Positions 48,728 to 59,800 of a stretch of 64,000 nucleotides of DNA are shown here, piece after piece. The stretch spans positions 1-64,000 of the forward strand of contig LSRY02000019.1 in the NCBI GenBank assembly GCA_001643675.2, written 5' to 3'. The notes under the pieces were generated by a model that had not been told where the DNA came from, searched no databases, and saw nothing but the letters and a program-made list of their open reading frames with translations. Position 1 is the first letter of the stretch, and every line of letters begins with the position of its first letter. This DNA is from Monocercomonoides exilis (Eukaryota > Preaxostyla > Oxymonadida > Polymastigidae). The position numbers and the translations under genes are program-made.

Positions 48728-48973
48728 CTATAAAGCAAACTCAAATTTTTTGCCTGATAATAACTGAACTCCAGCTTCAATAGCTTTCATGTTATGCGAT
48801 GAAGTTCTTTTGTTGTTTGTTTGATCATTTAGTCTACGAAAAGCAGGATGAATGAGCAAAAGAGATAGTTGATTATCTGTTAGTGTTGTCTCTTCTTCGT
48901 TGTCGAGAACTTTCCACTCATAAAGCTGACGTTGCGAGATTTGTGTAATCTGATTTTCATATTTAACATGCAT
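48728..48973 (-). CDS. Small protein or first exon, unrecognised
   Basis: ATG at 48,973. It encodes 81 residues with QISQRQLYEWKVLDNEEET and QLSLLLIHPAFRRLNDQT. A helical, conserved-looking composition suggests a real gene. Just before the stop, a GTTTGC (near 48,737) could be a splice donor leading to the 48,534-48,121 frame. I considered an RPB4/RPC17-like RNA polymerase subunit because of the arrangement of helices, but the sequence match is too weak to claim. Confidence 0.45.
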   Translation of the reverse strand: MHVKYENQITQISQRQLYEWKVLDNEEETTLTDNQLSLLLIHPAFRRLNDQTNNKRTSSHNMKAIEAGVQLLSGKKFEFAL

Positions 48974-49425
48974 TTAACAGAATATAAGTGAAGTAATATT
49001 TTTCAATAAGCTGAATTTATAACAAACTGAAAGGATACGAAGCAGTTCATTCAGTTTGTGAATTGTTATATGCATTTTTCCAAAAGCAGTTTATTCACAA
49101 ATAAAATATGAAGGTATTTTTTTGATCATTTATTCCTTTGAAATGAGAAGATAAGATATGTTGCTAAATTTAATATCAAGAAATTCATTTGGAATTTCTA
49201 AGAAATGTCCCATATGAAGCATATTAAAAAATGTCGCTTCAACAAGTTGAGGAACAAAGGGAGGAGATGCCCATGCCTTCGCCCACATTTAAAGCGTATC
49301 AACAGCAGACATCGTTTTATTCGCCAAAGTCTGGAAATTAATATTCAATATTCAATATTTACTAATTTTTTCCCCGCCGAATTATTTTTTTGTGTTTTCC
49401 GTAAATTTTTTTATTATAAAGCTTT
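48974..49425. other. Divergent intergenic region
   Basis: 452 bp between a minus-strand small gene and the plus-strand PUF gene. It should carry both promoters. A short basic frame at 49,205-49,320 (KKCRFNKLRNKGRR) may be chance or an upstream ORF of the PUF transcript. Confidence 0.5.
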
Positions 49426-52400
49426 ATGTCATCATTCCAAGGATCTCCACAAATTTGCTATTCTTTGAAATCGCCAATTGTGAATGTTGGAGCAGTTGCA
49501 TCGCCTCCGACACTTGGTTTCACGACACAACATTCTCCTCCAACACCGGCAATTATGCAAACTGGATCTCCGTCCATTGTTTCATTATTTTCATCTTCGT
49601 CATCTGGGTCAACTTTATTTTCTCAATCGTCATTTAATCCGTTGCCATTACCGAAAACTGGAGCAACCCCTTCTCCGCTTCGTGCCTCTGATTCACAATC
49701 TCAAGACCAAAATAACAATGCAAATGCTTCAAATAATTCATCGCAAGCGCAAAATGGAGCTTCATCTACTTTTAATCCATCAATGGTTTCTGTTCAAGCT
49801 GTTCAAGCATCTTCTCCATCAGGAGATTCTTCCCGCCAAGATCCTTCTTCATCGTTTACTCTTGCTGCGACTCCGGTCGTTGGGCAATCTTCGTCATTTA
49901 TGCAACCTGGTTCTTCACAAATGTATCCGTCAATAATATCTCCGTCATTGCCTGTTCCTCAACTTATGACATTTTCACCTTCATTTGTAACTTCTCAACA
50001 GTCATTCGGATCAACTTCCACTCCTCAAGTTTTAGGACAGCCTATGGGCTCAACAGTTGGTCCGTTTATTATCCAACATTCACCTCCAATGCTAGGAATC
50101 ACATCATCACCTTCATTTTCTACCTCACCTTTTCCAACAACGTCCGAAGAGCTTCTAAAGTTGGCAACCTCGTCAACATTTACCTCTTCTCCTTTTAATT
50201 CACTTTCACCTCCTTCAGCATCCCCACCATCGACCTTCGATGCAGCTGTTAGATCTGAGCAGAACCAACTCCAGAGACAAGAAGGAAAAACGTCTACTTC
50301 CGTTACTGATTCTTCTACTCCTGCAGATAAATCTCAGACAAATTTCTCAGCTTCAACCTCTTCGTCATCTTCATCTTCATCATCGTCCTCGTGCTCTGGT
50401 GAATCTGAATCTTTTGCTGGACAGTCTGTTTTCTCGCTTTCCCAGCCGTTTATATCTTCTTTTGCCACACCATCTCCGTCTACCATTTTGGTACCAGCGT
50501 CATCTGCACCTGCATCAGTTGCCACTTCCACTGGGCAGGAGAGGTATTTGGTGCAAGAACAACAGGACGCATTCCGCCCCTCAGGCTCTGTCCAGCAGCT
50601 TCAAAACTCCTATCAGTATCAATACTTCACTCCTTCACTGTATGTTTCATCACCTTCATCGCAGCAGCCACAGCAGCAACAACAACAGCAGCAGCAATCG
50701 CAACAGTTTGTTCCTTCGCAGTACATCATCTTAGCACAACCTCAGCAGCAACAGCAGCAGCCGCAGCCGCAGCCGCAGCAGATTAGCCCAGTATCGTCTT
50801 CTTATCCTGAGTCTGTGCGCGCCATTCAGGATCAGACAAAAGAACAAGAAGTGTTTTTCACGACTTCTTCGTCTTCCTCTTTGCCATCTCAATCTCCTCA
50901 AGGTTCCCCTGTGAACACAGCGTCAGCACAGATGCATCAGTTTTCAATGGCAAATCAGTCTCAACAACAAGATTCTCATTCAGCACACCAATCTTCATTC
51001 AACCAGCAGGCGATGTATCAGCAGGAGATGCAACGCCCACAGATGATTGTCAATCAGGCAGGTCAGCTTCAGCCTCTTCCTGTTCAGTTTGTGGCACAGA
51101 ATCAGCCTCCTCAGCAATATGCACAGACGTCTGCGATGATTCAGAACAATCCCTCCCAACAATCTTCTTCTCCTCAAACTGCAATACAGGCGAGCGAAGC
51201 TGCTCAGCCTGTTATGATTATGATGGCTCCATCTCATATGCAGTCAGTGATGTCTCCATCTCCACAGCATTATGTGCAGCAGCAGAATGGCAACAAGACG
51301 ATTCTGAACACTCAAAATGGACAAGTTGCATACATTACGAATGGATCAAATATGTCTGCTTCTCATTCTTCTCCTTATCCAATGGCTCCCTCGGCTTCTG
51401 TCCCTGGTTCTGCTTCTAATTCTCTTTCTTCTCCGATGCCTTCTTCATTTGCCAATGCTGCCTCATCTCATCCTCCGCAATATGCGCAGATGGTGTATGC
51501 TCCCATGGGGTATGCGCCTGTCCATCCTTCTGCTGAAGCAGTTGATCCTCAGCAGTTCTATCGGATGGCCCCAGCAGGCACACAATACGCTCAGTATCCA
51601 AATGCACAGGACACCTTCCCATCTGCCATGGCCCCTCAAAAAGCGGCTGGCTACAATCTCCGCCAGTTTCAGCCGCAACAACCGCAACAACAGCTACAAC
51701 AACAACAGCAGCAGCAGCAGCAAATGGCTCCATACGGCCAGCCATTCACTCCGCACCAGCAGTTCCAGCGGATTAATCCGAACGCCCAGAAGTTTGTGAG
51801 CATCAACAGCGATCCTTCATACAGATACAGCCATCCATCTGCTCGTTCATCGCAGCAGAAGCTGTCTCAGAATGCGATGATTCCGATGAATGACACTTTG
51901 TCCACTTCCTCTCGATTGTCATCCAGTTCATCGCAAGCCTCTAACTCTGCACTGTTTCCTTCAACGCCTTCTTCTCTCTCTTCTGACCTGTCGAGTCAGA
52001 CTACGACGTTCAAATCAACTGCTTCTCTGGCTTCTTCAAGTGCTGCGTCATTTGGCGCAGCTGCCTCTTCGACGCCGTATGCAACAGACAACCAGCTGCT
52101 TCAGCATCATCTGCAGAACAGAGATGTGCCTCTCTCTCTGGCAGACATGAAGGGCAATGTGATGGCCTTTGCGCTGGATCAGGTGGGCTCGCAGACGCTG
52201 ATGAACATGTTCAGGCAGTGTGCGCCGTTGTATTTGATGGAAAAGGAACTGAGAGAATGTGAGAGGAACGAAAGAAGAAAGAAGAAGAACGAAAAGAAAG
52301 CGAAAAAAGGGAAAGACGATATGAAGGAAGAAAAAGAAGAAGGCTCAGCAGATAGCAAGCAGGAGACGCAAAACGACACATCTTCATCGTCGTCTAGGTT

Positions 52401-54111
52401 TATCGACGAATCTTTGCTTTCCACATCGCTGCTTACCAGCAAGCTGTTGGACGAGCTTGTGACGAATGCGACTTCGGTGTATCTGCTCGCAGTCGACCCG
52501 TTTGGAAGCAGCGTGCTGAAGGCAGCTGTGCTGAAGATGCGGCTGATGCAGTTGAAGCGTGTTGCCTTTGCGCTCTCTGGAAGGATGCTTGAGCTGGCAA
52601 CACACACATTTGGATGCAGACTTGTCCAAAGTGTGATGGATGCGCTTGATGCGTTTGAGGGGAATGAGGGAGTAGAGGATGAGAGCTTTGATGAGGAAGC
52701 GGAGGAGGAGGAAGATGAGGAGGAGGAGGAGGAAGAAGAGGAAGGCGAAAAAGAAAATGCAAATACCGATGAGTCAAAGAAAGAAAGCGACAAAGTTTGT
52801 GACAGTGACAAGGACAAGCAAGAATCTGAAGGAAAAGATAAAGAAACAGGAGATCAGAAAGAAGATAAAAGTCAAGCAGAAGGAAAGGGAAAAGAAGAAA
52901 ATAGTGCAAATGATAGCAAAACAAAAGGATCTCAAGACAAAATAAAAGATCGCAAGCGCATCATTCATCATCCCTTCCGAGGACTAACAGGACAGCAAGT
53001 TAGCCGCCATTTGGCTGTGGAAATCTTCCCTCATTCTCTTCTTTTGCTGCACAATCAGAATGGCAACCACGTCATCCAGCGCTGTATCGAATGCCCAGCA
53101 GCATCAGAGTCTGACCTGTCTCTTGTGTTGTCGATATTAAACAGAAACATGCCGACCAACCTTGCCAGACATCCATATGGCTGCCGTGTGTTCCAGCGGC
53201 TGGCTGAACATTTGTCTCCTGCTGGACGCATCGAGATGGTGAAAGGTTTGCTGGGCGACATTTTGGCTGTTGTGCTTAGCCAGTTTGGCAACTACGTGAT
53301 ATCTCATTTGATGGTACATTGCGACGACAACGGGCGCTCTCTTGTTGTCAATGCGCTTTCTGGATCGTTTTTCATCCTTGCAAAGCAAAAGTACTCGTCT
53401 AATGTGGTTGAGAAGTGTATCGTGTACTCTTCTCCGCAGCTGCGGCGCAACATCATCAAAGAGCTGTCGTGTGCCGAGCTGCCTCAGCGCGATTGGTCAG
53501 CCAACTCTTATTCAGACATCCACCCACTGATGCATTTGCTCTACGATCAGTTCGGAAACTACGTTGCACAGCGCGTCTTTGACTATTCACCGAGCGAGCA
53601 GAAGGCGGAGATTTGGGCTGCGCTGAGTGGCGTTGTGGAAGAGATTCTGAGTCTTTCATCGGATGCTGGAGGTGCTCAGTCTTCGATGGGATCGTCTAAA
53701 TCAGAGCAAGAAGCTGTCCCCAGGCACATTGTCACAAGAGTGCAGAGAATGAAGATATCTCTGCTGCAGCCGACGCTTCCCCTGCCGTCGCCTGAGTGGA
53801 GTGCTGCAAGGCGAGCATGGAAGACGCATCGGCTTGCTGCAGCTGCTTTGAATGCTTCGTCGCAGTCACACGATTGCTCGTCTGATGCTGTCTTAAATCA
53901 GGATGAGTCTGCACAAACATCAACTAGCAAACAATCTCCTCGTGCAATTGAAGCGAATCTTTCTGCAATTTCATCTTCATCATCTTCATCTTCATCCTCT
54001 TTAACAAATTCTGGTTCCAATTACGAGGAAACTTCTATGCCTAACCAAGAGCAAAATAACTTTTTCAAAGAAAATATGAAAAACAAATCACTTAAAGTGC
54101 ATACAACATAA
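49426..54111 (+). CDS. Pumilio/PUF-family RNA-binding protein (1,561 residues)
   Basis: Residues 1-890 are low-complexity (Ser, Gln, Pro, with poly-Gln near 409-455 and 747-766). The C-terminal 650 residues hold a PUM homology domain with eight repeats: R1 near 908 (VGSQTL), R2 near 1,025 (FGSSVLK), R3 near 1,062 (FGCRLVQ), R4 near 1,213 (NGNHVIQ), R5 near 1,250 (YGCRVFQ), R6 near 1,287 (FGNYVIS), R7 near 1,324 (SSNVVE) and R8 near 1,376 (FGNYVAQ). PUF proteins bind 3'UTR elements of the UGUA type and repress or relocalise mRNAs. By the known code, R8-R7-(R6)-R5-R4-R3 would read U-G-(U)-A-U-A. R1 and R2 are non-canonical. Two insertions are unusual: a Lys-rich one between R1 and R2 (about 945-985) and a long Glu/Lys one between R3 and R4 (about 1,075-1,180). 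Single exon, ending in TAA. Confidence 0.93.
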   Translation: MSSFQGSPQICYSLKSPIVNVGAVASPPTLGFTTQHSPPTPAIMQTGSPSIVSLFSSSSSGSTLFSQSSFNPLPLPKTGATPSPLRASDSQSQDQNNNANASNNSSQAQNGASSTFNPSMVSVQAVQASSPSGDSSRQDPSSSFTLAATPVVGQSSSFMQPGSSQMYPSIISPSLPVPQLMTFSPSFVTSQQSFGSTSTPQVLGQPMGSTVGPFIIQHSPPMLGITSSPSFSTSPFPTTSEELLKLATSSTFTSSPFNSLSPPSASPPSTFDAAVRSEQNQLQRQEGKTSTSVTDSSTPADKSQTNFSASTSSSSSSSSSSSCSGESESFAGQSVFSLSQPFISSFATPSPSTILVPASSAPASVATSTGQERYLVQEQQDAFRPSGSVQQLQNSYQYQYFTPSLYVSSPSSQQPQQQQQQQQQSQQFVPSQYIILAQPQQQQQQPQPQPQQISPVSSSYPESVRAIQDQTKEQEVFFTTSSSSSLPSQSPQGSPVNTASAQMHQFSMANQSQQQDSHSAHQSSFNQQAMYQQEMQRPQMIVNQAGQLQPLPVQFVAQNQPPQQYAQTSAMIQNNPSQQSSSPQTAIQASEAAQPVMIMMAPSHMQSVMSPSPQHYVQQQNGNKTILNTQNGQVAYITNGSNMSASHSSPYPMAPSASVPGSASNSLSSPMPSSFANAASSHPPQYAQMVYAPMGYAPVHPSAEAVDPQQFYRMAPAGTQYAQYPNAQDTFPSAMAPQKAAGYNLRQFQPQQPQQQLQQQQQQQQQMAPYGQPFTPHQQFQRINPNAQKFVSINSDPSYRYSHPSARSSQQKLSQNAMIPMNDTLSTSSRLSSSSSQASNSALFPSTPSSLSSDLSSQTTTFKSTASLASSSAASFGAAASSTPYATDNQLLQHHLQNRDVPLSLADMKGNVMAFALDQVGSQTLMNMFRQCAPLYLMEKELRECERNERRKKKNEKKAKKGKDDMKEEKEEGSADSKQETQNDTSSSSSRFIDESLLSTSLLTSKLLDELVTNATSVYLLAVDPFGSSVLKAAVLKMRLMQLKRVAFALSGRMLELATHTFGCRLVQSVMDALDAFEGNEGVEDESFDEEAEEEEDEEEEEEEEEGEKENANTDESKKESDKVCDSDKDKQESEGKDKETGDQKEDKSQAEGKGKEENSANDSKTKGSQDKIKDRKRIIHHPFRGLTGQQVSRHLAVEIFPHSLLLLHNQNGNHVIQRCIECPAASESDLSLVLSILNRNMPTNLARHPYGCRVFQRLAEHLSPAGRIEMVKGLLGDILAVVLSQFGNYVISHLMVHCDDNGRSLVVNALSGSFFILAKQKYSSNVVEKCIVYSSPQLRRNIIKELSCAELPQRDWSANSYSDIHPLMHLLYDQFGNYVAQRVFDYSPSEQKAEIWAALSGVVEEILSLSSDAGGAQSSMGSSKSEQEAVPRHIVTRVQRMKISLLQPTLPLPSPEWSAARRAWKTHRLAAAALNASSQSHDCSSDAVLNQDESAQTSTSKQSPRAIEANLSAISSSSSSSSSSLTNSGSNYEETSMPNQEQNNFFKENMKNKSLKVHTT

Positions 54112-54240
54112 GTTTGATTATAAATTTGTGTTGTAGTCACTTGCATATTAGAAAAATCATCGCATTAATGTTTTGTATTTAAGTTCTAGTGAGGTTACTG
54201 AAATACGTACAAACTGTATATTGACTGTAAATTGAGAGAT

Positions 54241-54450
54241 TTATTTGGATGCATATGATTTGAGAAATACTTTCAATTTCTTTAGTCCAGTAACTATTTT
54301 CTTGTGCACTTCGTAGAATGTGATTTTATCATTTAAAAGTACATTTTTGCTGAATATGTATTTTTCCATCAACACTTCGACAATTTCATTTATGCATCCT
54401 CTTCGTTTGATTTTGGTTTTCCACGATATGAAAGTTTTTTTAGCTTTCAC
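54241..54450 (-). CDS. Short basic protein, unrecognised
   Basis: A 69-residue minus-strand frame, extendable upstream to about 54,490 without ATG, and convergent with the PUF gene. It contains SWKTKIKRRGCINEIVEVLM and EVHKKIVTGLKKLKVFLKSY, an amphipathic, helix-rich, basic sequence. This would fit a small nucleic-acid-binding or ribosome-associated protein, but I recognise no family. An AG-rich junction near 54,465 suggests it might be a terminal exon. Confidence 0.4.
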   Translation of the reverse strand: MKAKKTFISWKTKIKRRGCINEIVEVLMEKYIFSKNVLLNDKITFYEVHKKIVTGLKKLKVFLKSYASK

Positions 54451-55402
54451 TTTCTTTTCAACTTTTTTACCTGCACATATGCAGAAGAGATGAACCTTTC
54501 AAATTTAATTTTTTTGAGTTAATTTTTTTTTAACTTTGAATACTTTGATATCTTAGTCTTTATATTGCATTTAATTTGTTGTTCTTGCATGGGCTAACGT
54601 TAATTTTTGAGAGAGCACTTCTTATCAAAAGCGAGGTTTGGCTTATTTCTTCTTGTTCGGTGAATATACGGAAATTAAGTCCGTTTGACTTTCATTATAA
54701 TTCTGAATATCTGGACAGATCTTGTATTGTACATTGAATGTAATAATCATTTTCTCCACAACTGTTGTTTTTTAATTGGTGTAACATTTTTTTGCTGTTT
54801 AATTTTCTAAATTCGCATGAACAAAAAGCTCACAAATTTTCAACCTTTATTTGTTACCCTTGCTTGAATACAAAGTTTTGGTTTATAACATTTCCCACAT
54901 ATTTATAGTTAGATCTTGTTAATCAAATTTATATCTTTTGATTTAGAGTAATTTGAGTTTCCTTGTTTTAATTTTTTGTTAAAAAATAAAAAATAAAGGT
55001 TATAACTTCTTAGAAAGGATAATTTTTTTTTTTGGACATGGCAATAATTGCGAAATCAAAGCAAGTCCAGATATTTTGTGATTCTTTTAAATGTGCTTTT
55101 GATTAGAAACTATCGAAAGAAAATCATAGCTGAGAAAGAATATAATCAAACATTATTAAGATGCGTTTGACTTTTTGATTGGAACCAATAATTTGGAAAA
55201 TGTCAAAACAAATCAAATTGCTCCAAACCACCTTTCCTCATGAGATTTATCCCCTGTTCTTATCAAATCTTTTCATAAGCTTCATGGCCTGATGGGAAAC
55301 CATGGACTTATGTAATTATTTCAAACCATTTTTCAAAAGTGATTTCCAAAAAGTGGAAAAAATGCAATTATCCAATGGTTCCTGTAAATTGAAAACAAAT
55401 AA
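54451..55402. other. AT-rich spacer before the segmental duplication
   Basis: No supported gene or RNA. AT-rich with homopolymer runs. Similarity to the other surface-gene copy starts abruptly near 55,403. Confidence 0.55.
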
Positions 55403-56895
55403 AAAATTGGCCATATTCCTCAGATATTATTTCTGCAATTTGCTGTTTCTTCTTGGCATCTGCAATGAAAACGAACCCTCGTTGAGCTTTCACTTGCAAT
55501 CATTTTCATCTGCACTTTGCGGCTGCATTCAGCAATCAGAAGCAACAAAGTTTCTTCCATAGCGTATGCATCATCATTTCATTGGATTTGAGATATTTTA
55601 TATTTTGGACAAATGTGCTTATGACAGTTTGAATCTGTCAAATATCGTTTTCTGAATTTTTGGGTGCGACAGAAGTGTTCGGATTGCAGGCATGGGTGAG
55701 GTTTCTGGATTGAATGCTGAAGCAATATTTCATAATTCTTTTCAGACGAATTGCAGATCTGGCAAGCTGTCAAAGATTCAAGAAATCACATGTTGGATTT
55801 CGAATATCGAAACATGCATTATTGAGCAAACAGAAATTTTGGTTTCTTGCAAAAAGATAAACTAAACGGGAAAAGTATTTTTTCCCCCAATATATAACTC
55901 CAATATCCTTATTATTGTATTTTTGAAAGCAAATGTCAGGGGGCAGCTTGCTTTGAAAAATGCAAAAACAAGATTTCTTGTTGAGGCCAAGCTAGACGAG
56001 CCATTTGACAAAGTATGTGTTTCGTTTGCTGGTGTGAAGGTTTATGTTTGTTGTTTGGCAAAGCTGGAGGAAATGTGCCACTTTGAGGAAGCATCGTGAA
56101 TGAGCACTGCCGAGGGGCGAGAGTCTCAAACCGCTGGGATGCGACAGATTCTGGCTCACAGCGATGAGAAAGAGCCAATTTAACTGCCTTGGACATTTGA
56201 GATGAGAAGGAATTTGAGTCTTCTTCCATTGTGCTTTCTCGCCTTCAACAACTCGCACATTTTCTGCCCAGTGGCAATGAGGCACAAGCATCAGCCCACC
56301 AGCCAATTCCATCAGTTCCACAGAAGCAGCCACATCCAGCTCTTCCTTTGGCTCAGAATTGTTTGGAAAGCGAATGGGAATGAGTCTGGGGAATTGAGAT
56401 TATTTTGTTTTGTCTCTTCCTCTTTCTCTCTGGAACTGTGACAAAGAGGGCTGCTCTGTGTGGCTGCTGGTTTGTGACATTTTTAAGTTCAAAGAATTGA
56501 GCTTATCTGCTTTCAACAATCACTTCATTGTTTGTATTCAAAAACACAAAAAAAGAGCAAGACAAACGCAAAAGAAAGAAGACGAAGAGCAGCAAGGGGA
56601 AGGACAGAAAATGGCAAAGGTGAAGTGTCACAAAAACAAAAACGGCGGGGATAGAAGCAAACAAACAGAAAAAGATGCGCAAATGTTGATGTGCTTGGTG
56701 CAACAACTTCATCGACAAACAAAAAGAAAAAAAAAATCACAAAAATCATAAATGGTATTTGGAAGGAACAAATTGGGTGTTTCATTTCAGTTCACCATTT
56801 GTTGTACCGAATTCGACAATACTAATCCACCTTGTTGAAGCGAATCCTGCACGCCGATGAACAAGATATCGGACAGGAAGGAGGAAAACAGTATT
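55403..56895. other. Downstream spacer of copy B
   Basis: Third copy of the spacer found in both palindrome arms, here about 1.5 kb. It holds the same GC-richer 500-bp tract with minus-strand open frames (55,936-56,229 and 55,992-56,333). The part at 56,525-56,720 is notably diverged from the other copies. Confidence 0.6.
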
Positions 56896-59800
56896 CTACG
56901 AGATGAAAGTGGCCGAGATGGAGCTGCACAAGGCTGAGCCAGAGAGTTGATGCTGCCTGTCGGAGCAGCAGGTGTAGTCGACTGCATCGGAGAGGGTGAG
57001 GATGGCAGCGCCAGGCGGGAAGTGCTGGATGAGCAGGCGCTTGAGACTGGTGAGGGTCTGTCTGTCGGCGGGGTTCACCGACAGGCAGGCGTTGACGAGC
57101 TCAGAGAAGGCAGACGAGCCGATGGGCTGCATGGGTGGCCTCTCTCCATTTTTGATTTTTTCTCCAGCGATTTCTGCCTCATACTCACCAAATGGGATCT
57201 GGAGCGTCAGGCACTCCCACAGCATCATCCCGATCGAGAATGCCACCGACTCCTTTGTTGCACCCATCTTCTTGTTGATCAGCAGCTCAGGCGCCTTCCA
57301 CCTCAGGCACTCTTTTCTGAAGTCATCTTCATCCTCAAAGGCAGACGAGGGTAGTGAGTCTCTATCATCATCACTGACAGACGTTGCAACTGTTGATGAA
57401 GAGATGGATGATGAATCTGAGTCATCATCTGACAATAAGTCAGAATGCATCACAATGCAGATCACCATGTGTTCGGAGAATAGCACAAGGTGGGGACTCA
57501 AGTTGGCCAAAGAGGAAAGCTCATTTTCCATTTCGTCAAATGAATGGAGAGCAAGGTTGGCCACCCAGAACAGGATCTGAGCAGCTGTTTGCTCCCTCTC
57601 CTTCAGAGTTCCTATTGCCATCTCCTTCGTCTTATTCCTTCCATGCAACAGCATGAACAGCGAATCCCTCAGATCCACAATCAGCTTCTCATGAGGCGAG
57701 GAGCAGGCCATTGCATCCACCAGATTCGACATTGATGAAGTGGTTGGACAAAGATCCTCTCCTCGAACAAATGTTGAATCTGAGTCAGTTGTTGAGATGG
57801 ATGAAATGGATGGAGAAGGTGTTCGCTTTCTTGTCTCTTCATCATCTTCTTCCTTCTCATCGACCTTCTCCAGCATCCATTCAGGAATCTTATCTGAATC
57901 TCTCCCCAGAATATATTCAGTCGATCCACTTTCACTCAATAAATGCTCTGATGACTCGGAGTGTCCCAAGCTTTTCTCAAACACCATCTTCTTTATCCTC
58001 TCTTCATTCTTCTTCTCAGCCTCCCTCTCAGCCCTTCTCCACTGATCCTCAGGCGACATCTCCATCGTCACCATCTCAATCGCCTTCGGATCCTTTCTGA
58101 TATTGTCTTCCACAATCACCTCCAATTCTTCTGTCCGTCTCTTTTGCTTTTTCCATCGAACAACAAACAAAATAAATCCAACAAGAACAATCAACAAAAT
58201 CACAACAAGCACGATAACGATTATTGGCCATATGGACATTTCCTTGTTTCCACCTTCAACAATCCTTTCATCTCCACCCTTTGCTTCACTTGCATTCTTC
58301 AGAATGAATGGATTTGTTGAGGAAGGAGATTCTGCGTTGCCAAACAAAATTGAAGCACTCACTTCGATTTCATTTCCACAACTGCTGAGGAGATCTTTTG
58401 CCACGCTCCCTTCAACTTCTTTTTCTGACAAGAATCCTTCCATATCAAAATCAAATTTTTCAATCTCCTTCTCATCTCCCTTCCTCTTCACAACAGAGAA
58501 TGACAGATTGCATGGAACAAGAAGCATCCCTTTGAATGCCAGCTTCATTCTATTTGCCTCTTTTTTTGCTTCCACGCTCTCCAGCACAGGAATGACGAAT
58601 GATGAATCTCTTTCAGAAACAATCCCTTCAAAACTGCATCCATCATCCAACATCCAAAGTGATGTATTTCTCTCCAATCCATCTCCTCCCTTCAAACTCA
58701 TCACATTCAATATTCCTGAATCAGAGCAGATGATGTTTCTTCTCAGCGAAGGATATCCTTCAATCGATGGATTGTTATTCAAAAACTCTCCTTTCTCAAT
58801 TTTCACATTTCCTCCACTCGTTGTTATTCCACCCTCTGGTGAATTCAAGATTGCTGTATCTTTCATCATCACAGAACTCTTCGCAACATCAACAACAGAT
58901 CCATTCCATCGACATATTTCTTCTTCTCGATTCAAATAATTCTCGGTTCTTTCCTCTAAACTTCCTTCAAACACACACGATTCCATCAATATCTTCTCTG
59001 CCGATGTTATCGCCACCTGGCTCCCCTTTTGTGACTCTGATGAGCACTTGCTGAGCGAGCAGTTGCACATCTCAAAACAGCCCATCGGGTGAGTTGTGCA
59101 GACAATACAAGACCCACTTGTCGATCGGCTGATATTTGAAAACGATGACAACACCAACGAAACAAACAGAGAAGAATGGCCGTTTTCAAATGAGATAAGA
59201 CTTTCGTTTTGAAGAGTGATGTTTGTGCCTGTCAGCCTTGAAACACTCACTTTCTCGCTCTTTCCACATTCAATCACCGAACTCTTGCATCGAACATCAT
59301 CCACTCCCAGATCGTCAAATGATGCTCTTTCCGAACCCAATATGTTGAAAACAGGTTTTGTGAATCCCAAACTGTTAACGCTGCACGCATCTGCTTCAAA
59401 TACCCCATCTTCAACAACAATCAGAGAAGCATCGAAAAGGAGCTGTGGATTCGCTGTTGTTCTGCTCTCTGAATGAAACGAAACAGATTCGAGAATTAGA
59501 GATCCGCTCATTTGGTGCAGCAAGCACGAGCAGATAGCATTTTGCACCCCATCAAAAGCAAATATCACTTTCTCAAATCGAACAGACTCTGAAGTTCTCA
59601 CAACTCCCTCATCTGCCAAACTGATCTCGCTCACTTTGATTTTGGCATTCCTGCTTGCTTCCATCGACTTGATGGTCACCCTTTGAGCAGAGCACGAGCC
59701 AGTCAATGTTGTTTCATTCCAGATCAATAACTGCGAATAATCCGACGGGATGATGTGGCTCACCCCAACATCCAGCGAGGAGCATGTGCTCTTCATCTCC

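Noticed and set aside
48121-48973. RPB4/RPC17-like RNA polymerase subunit
   Set aside because: Only a vague helical resemblance; no diagnostic motif and no phase-consistent splice between the two frames could be found.
50240-52950. Alternative-frame and antisense ORFs over the PUF gene
   Set aside because: Poly-Leu, poly-Arg and poly-His peptides here are frame shadows of poly-Ser and poly-Gln codons in the real gene.
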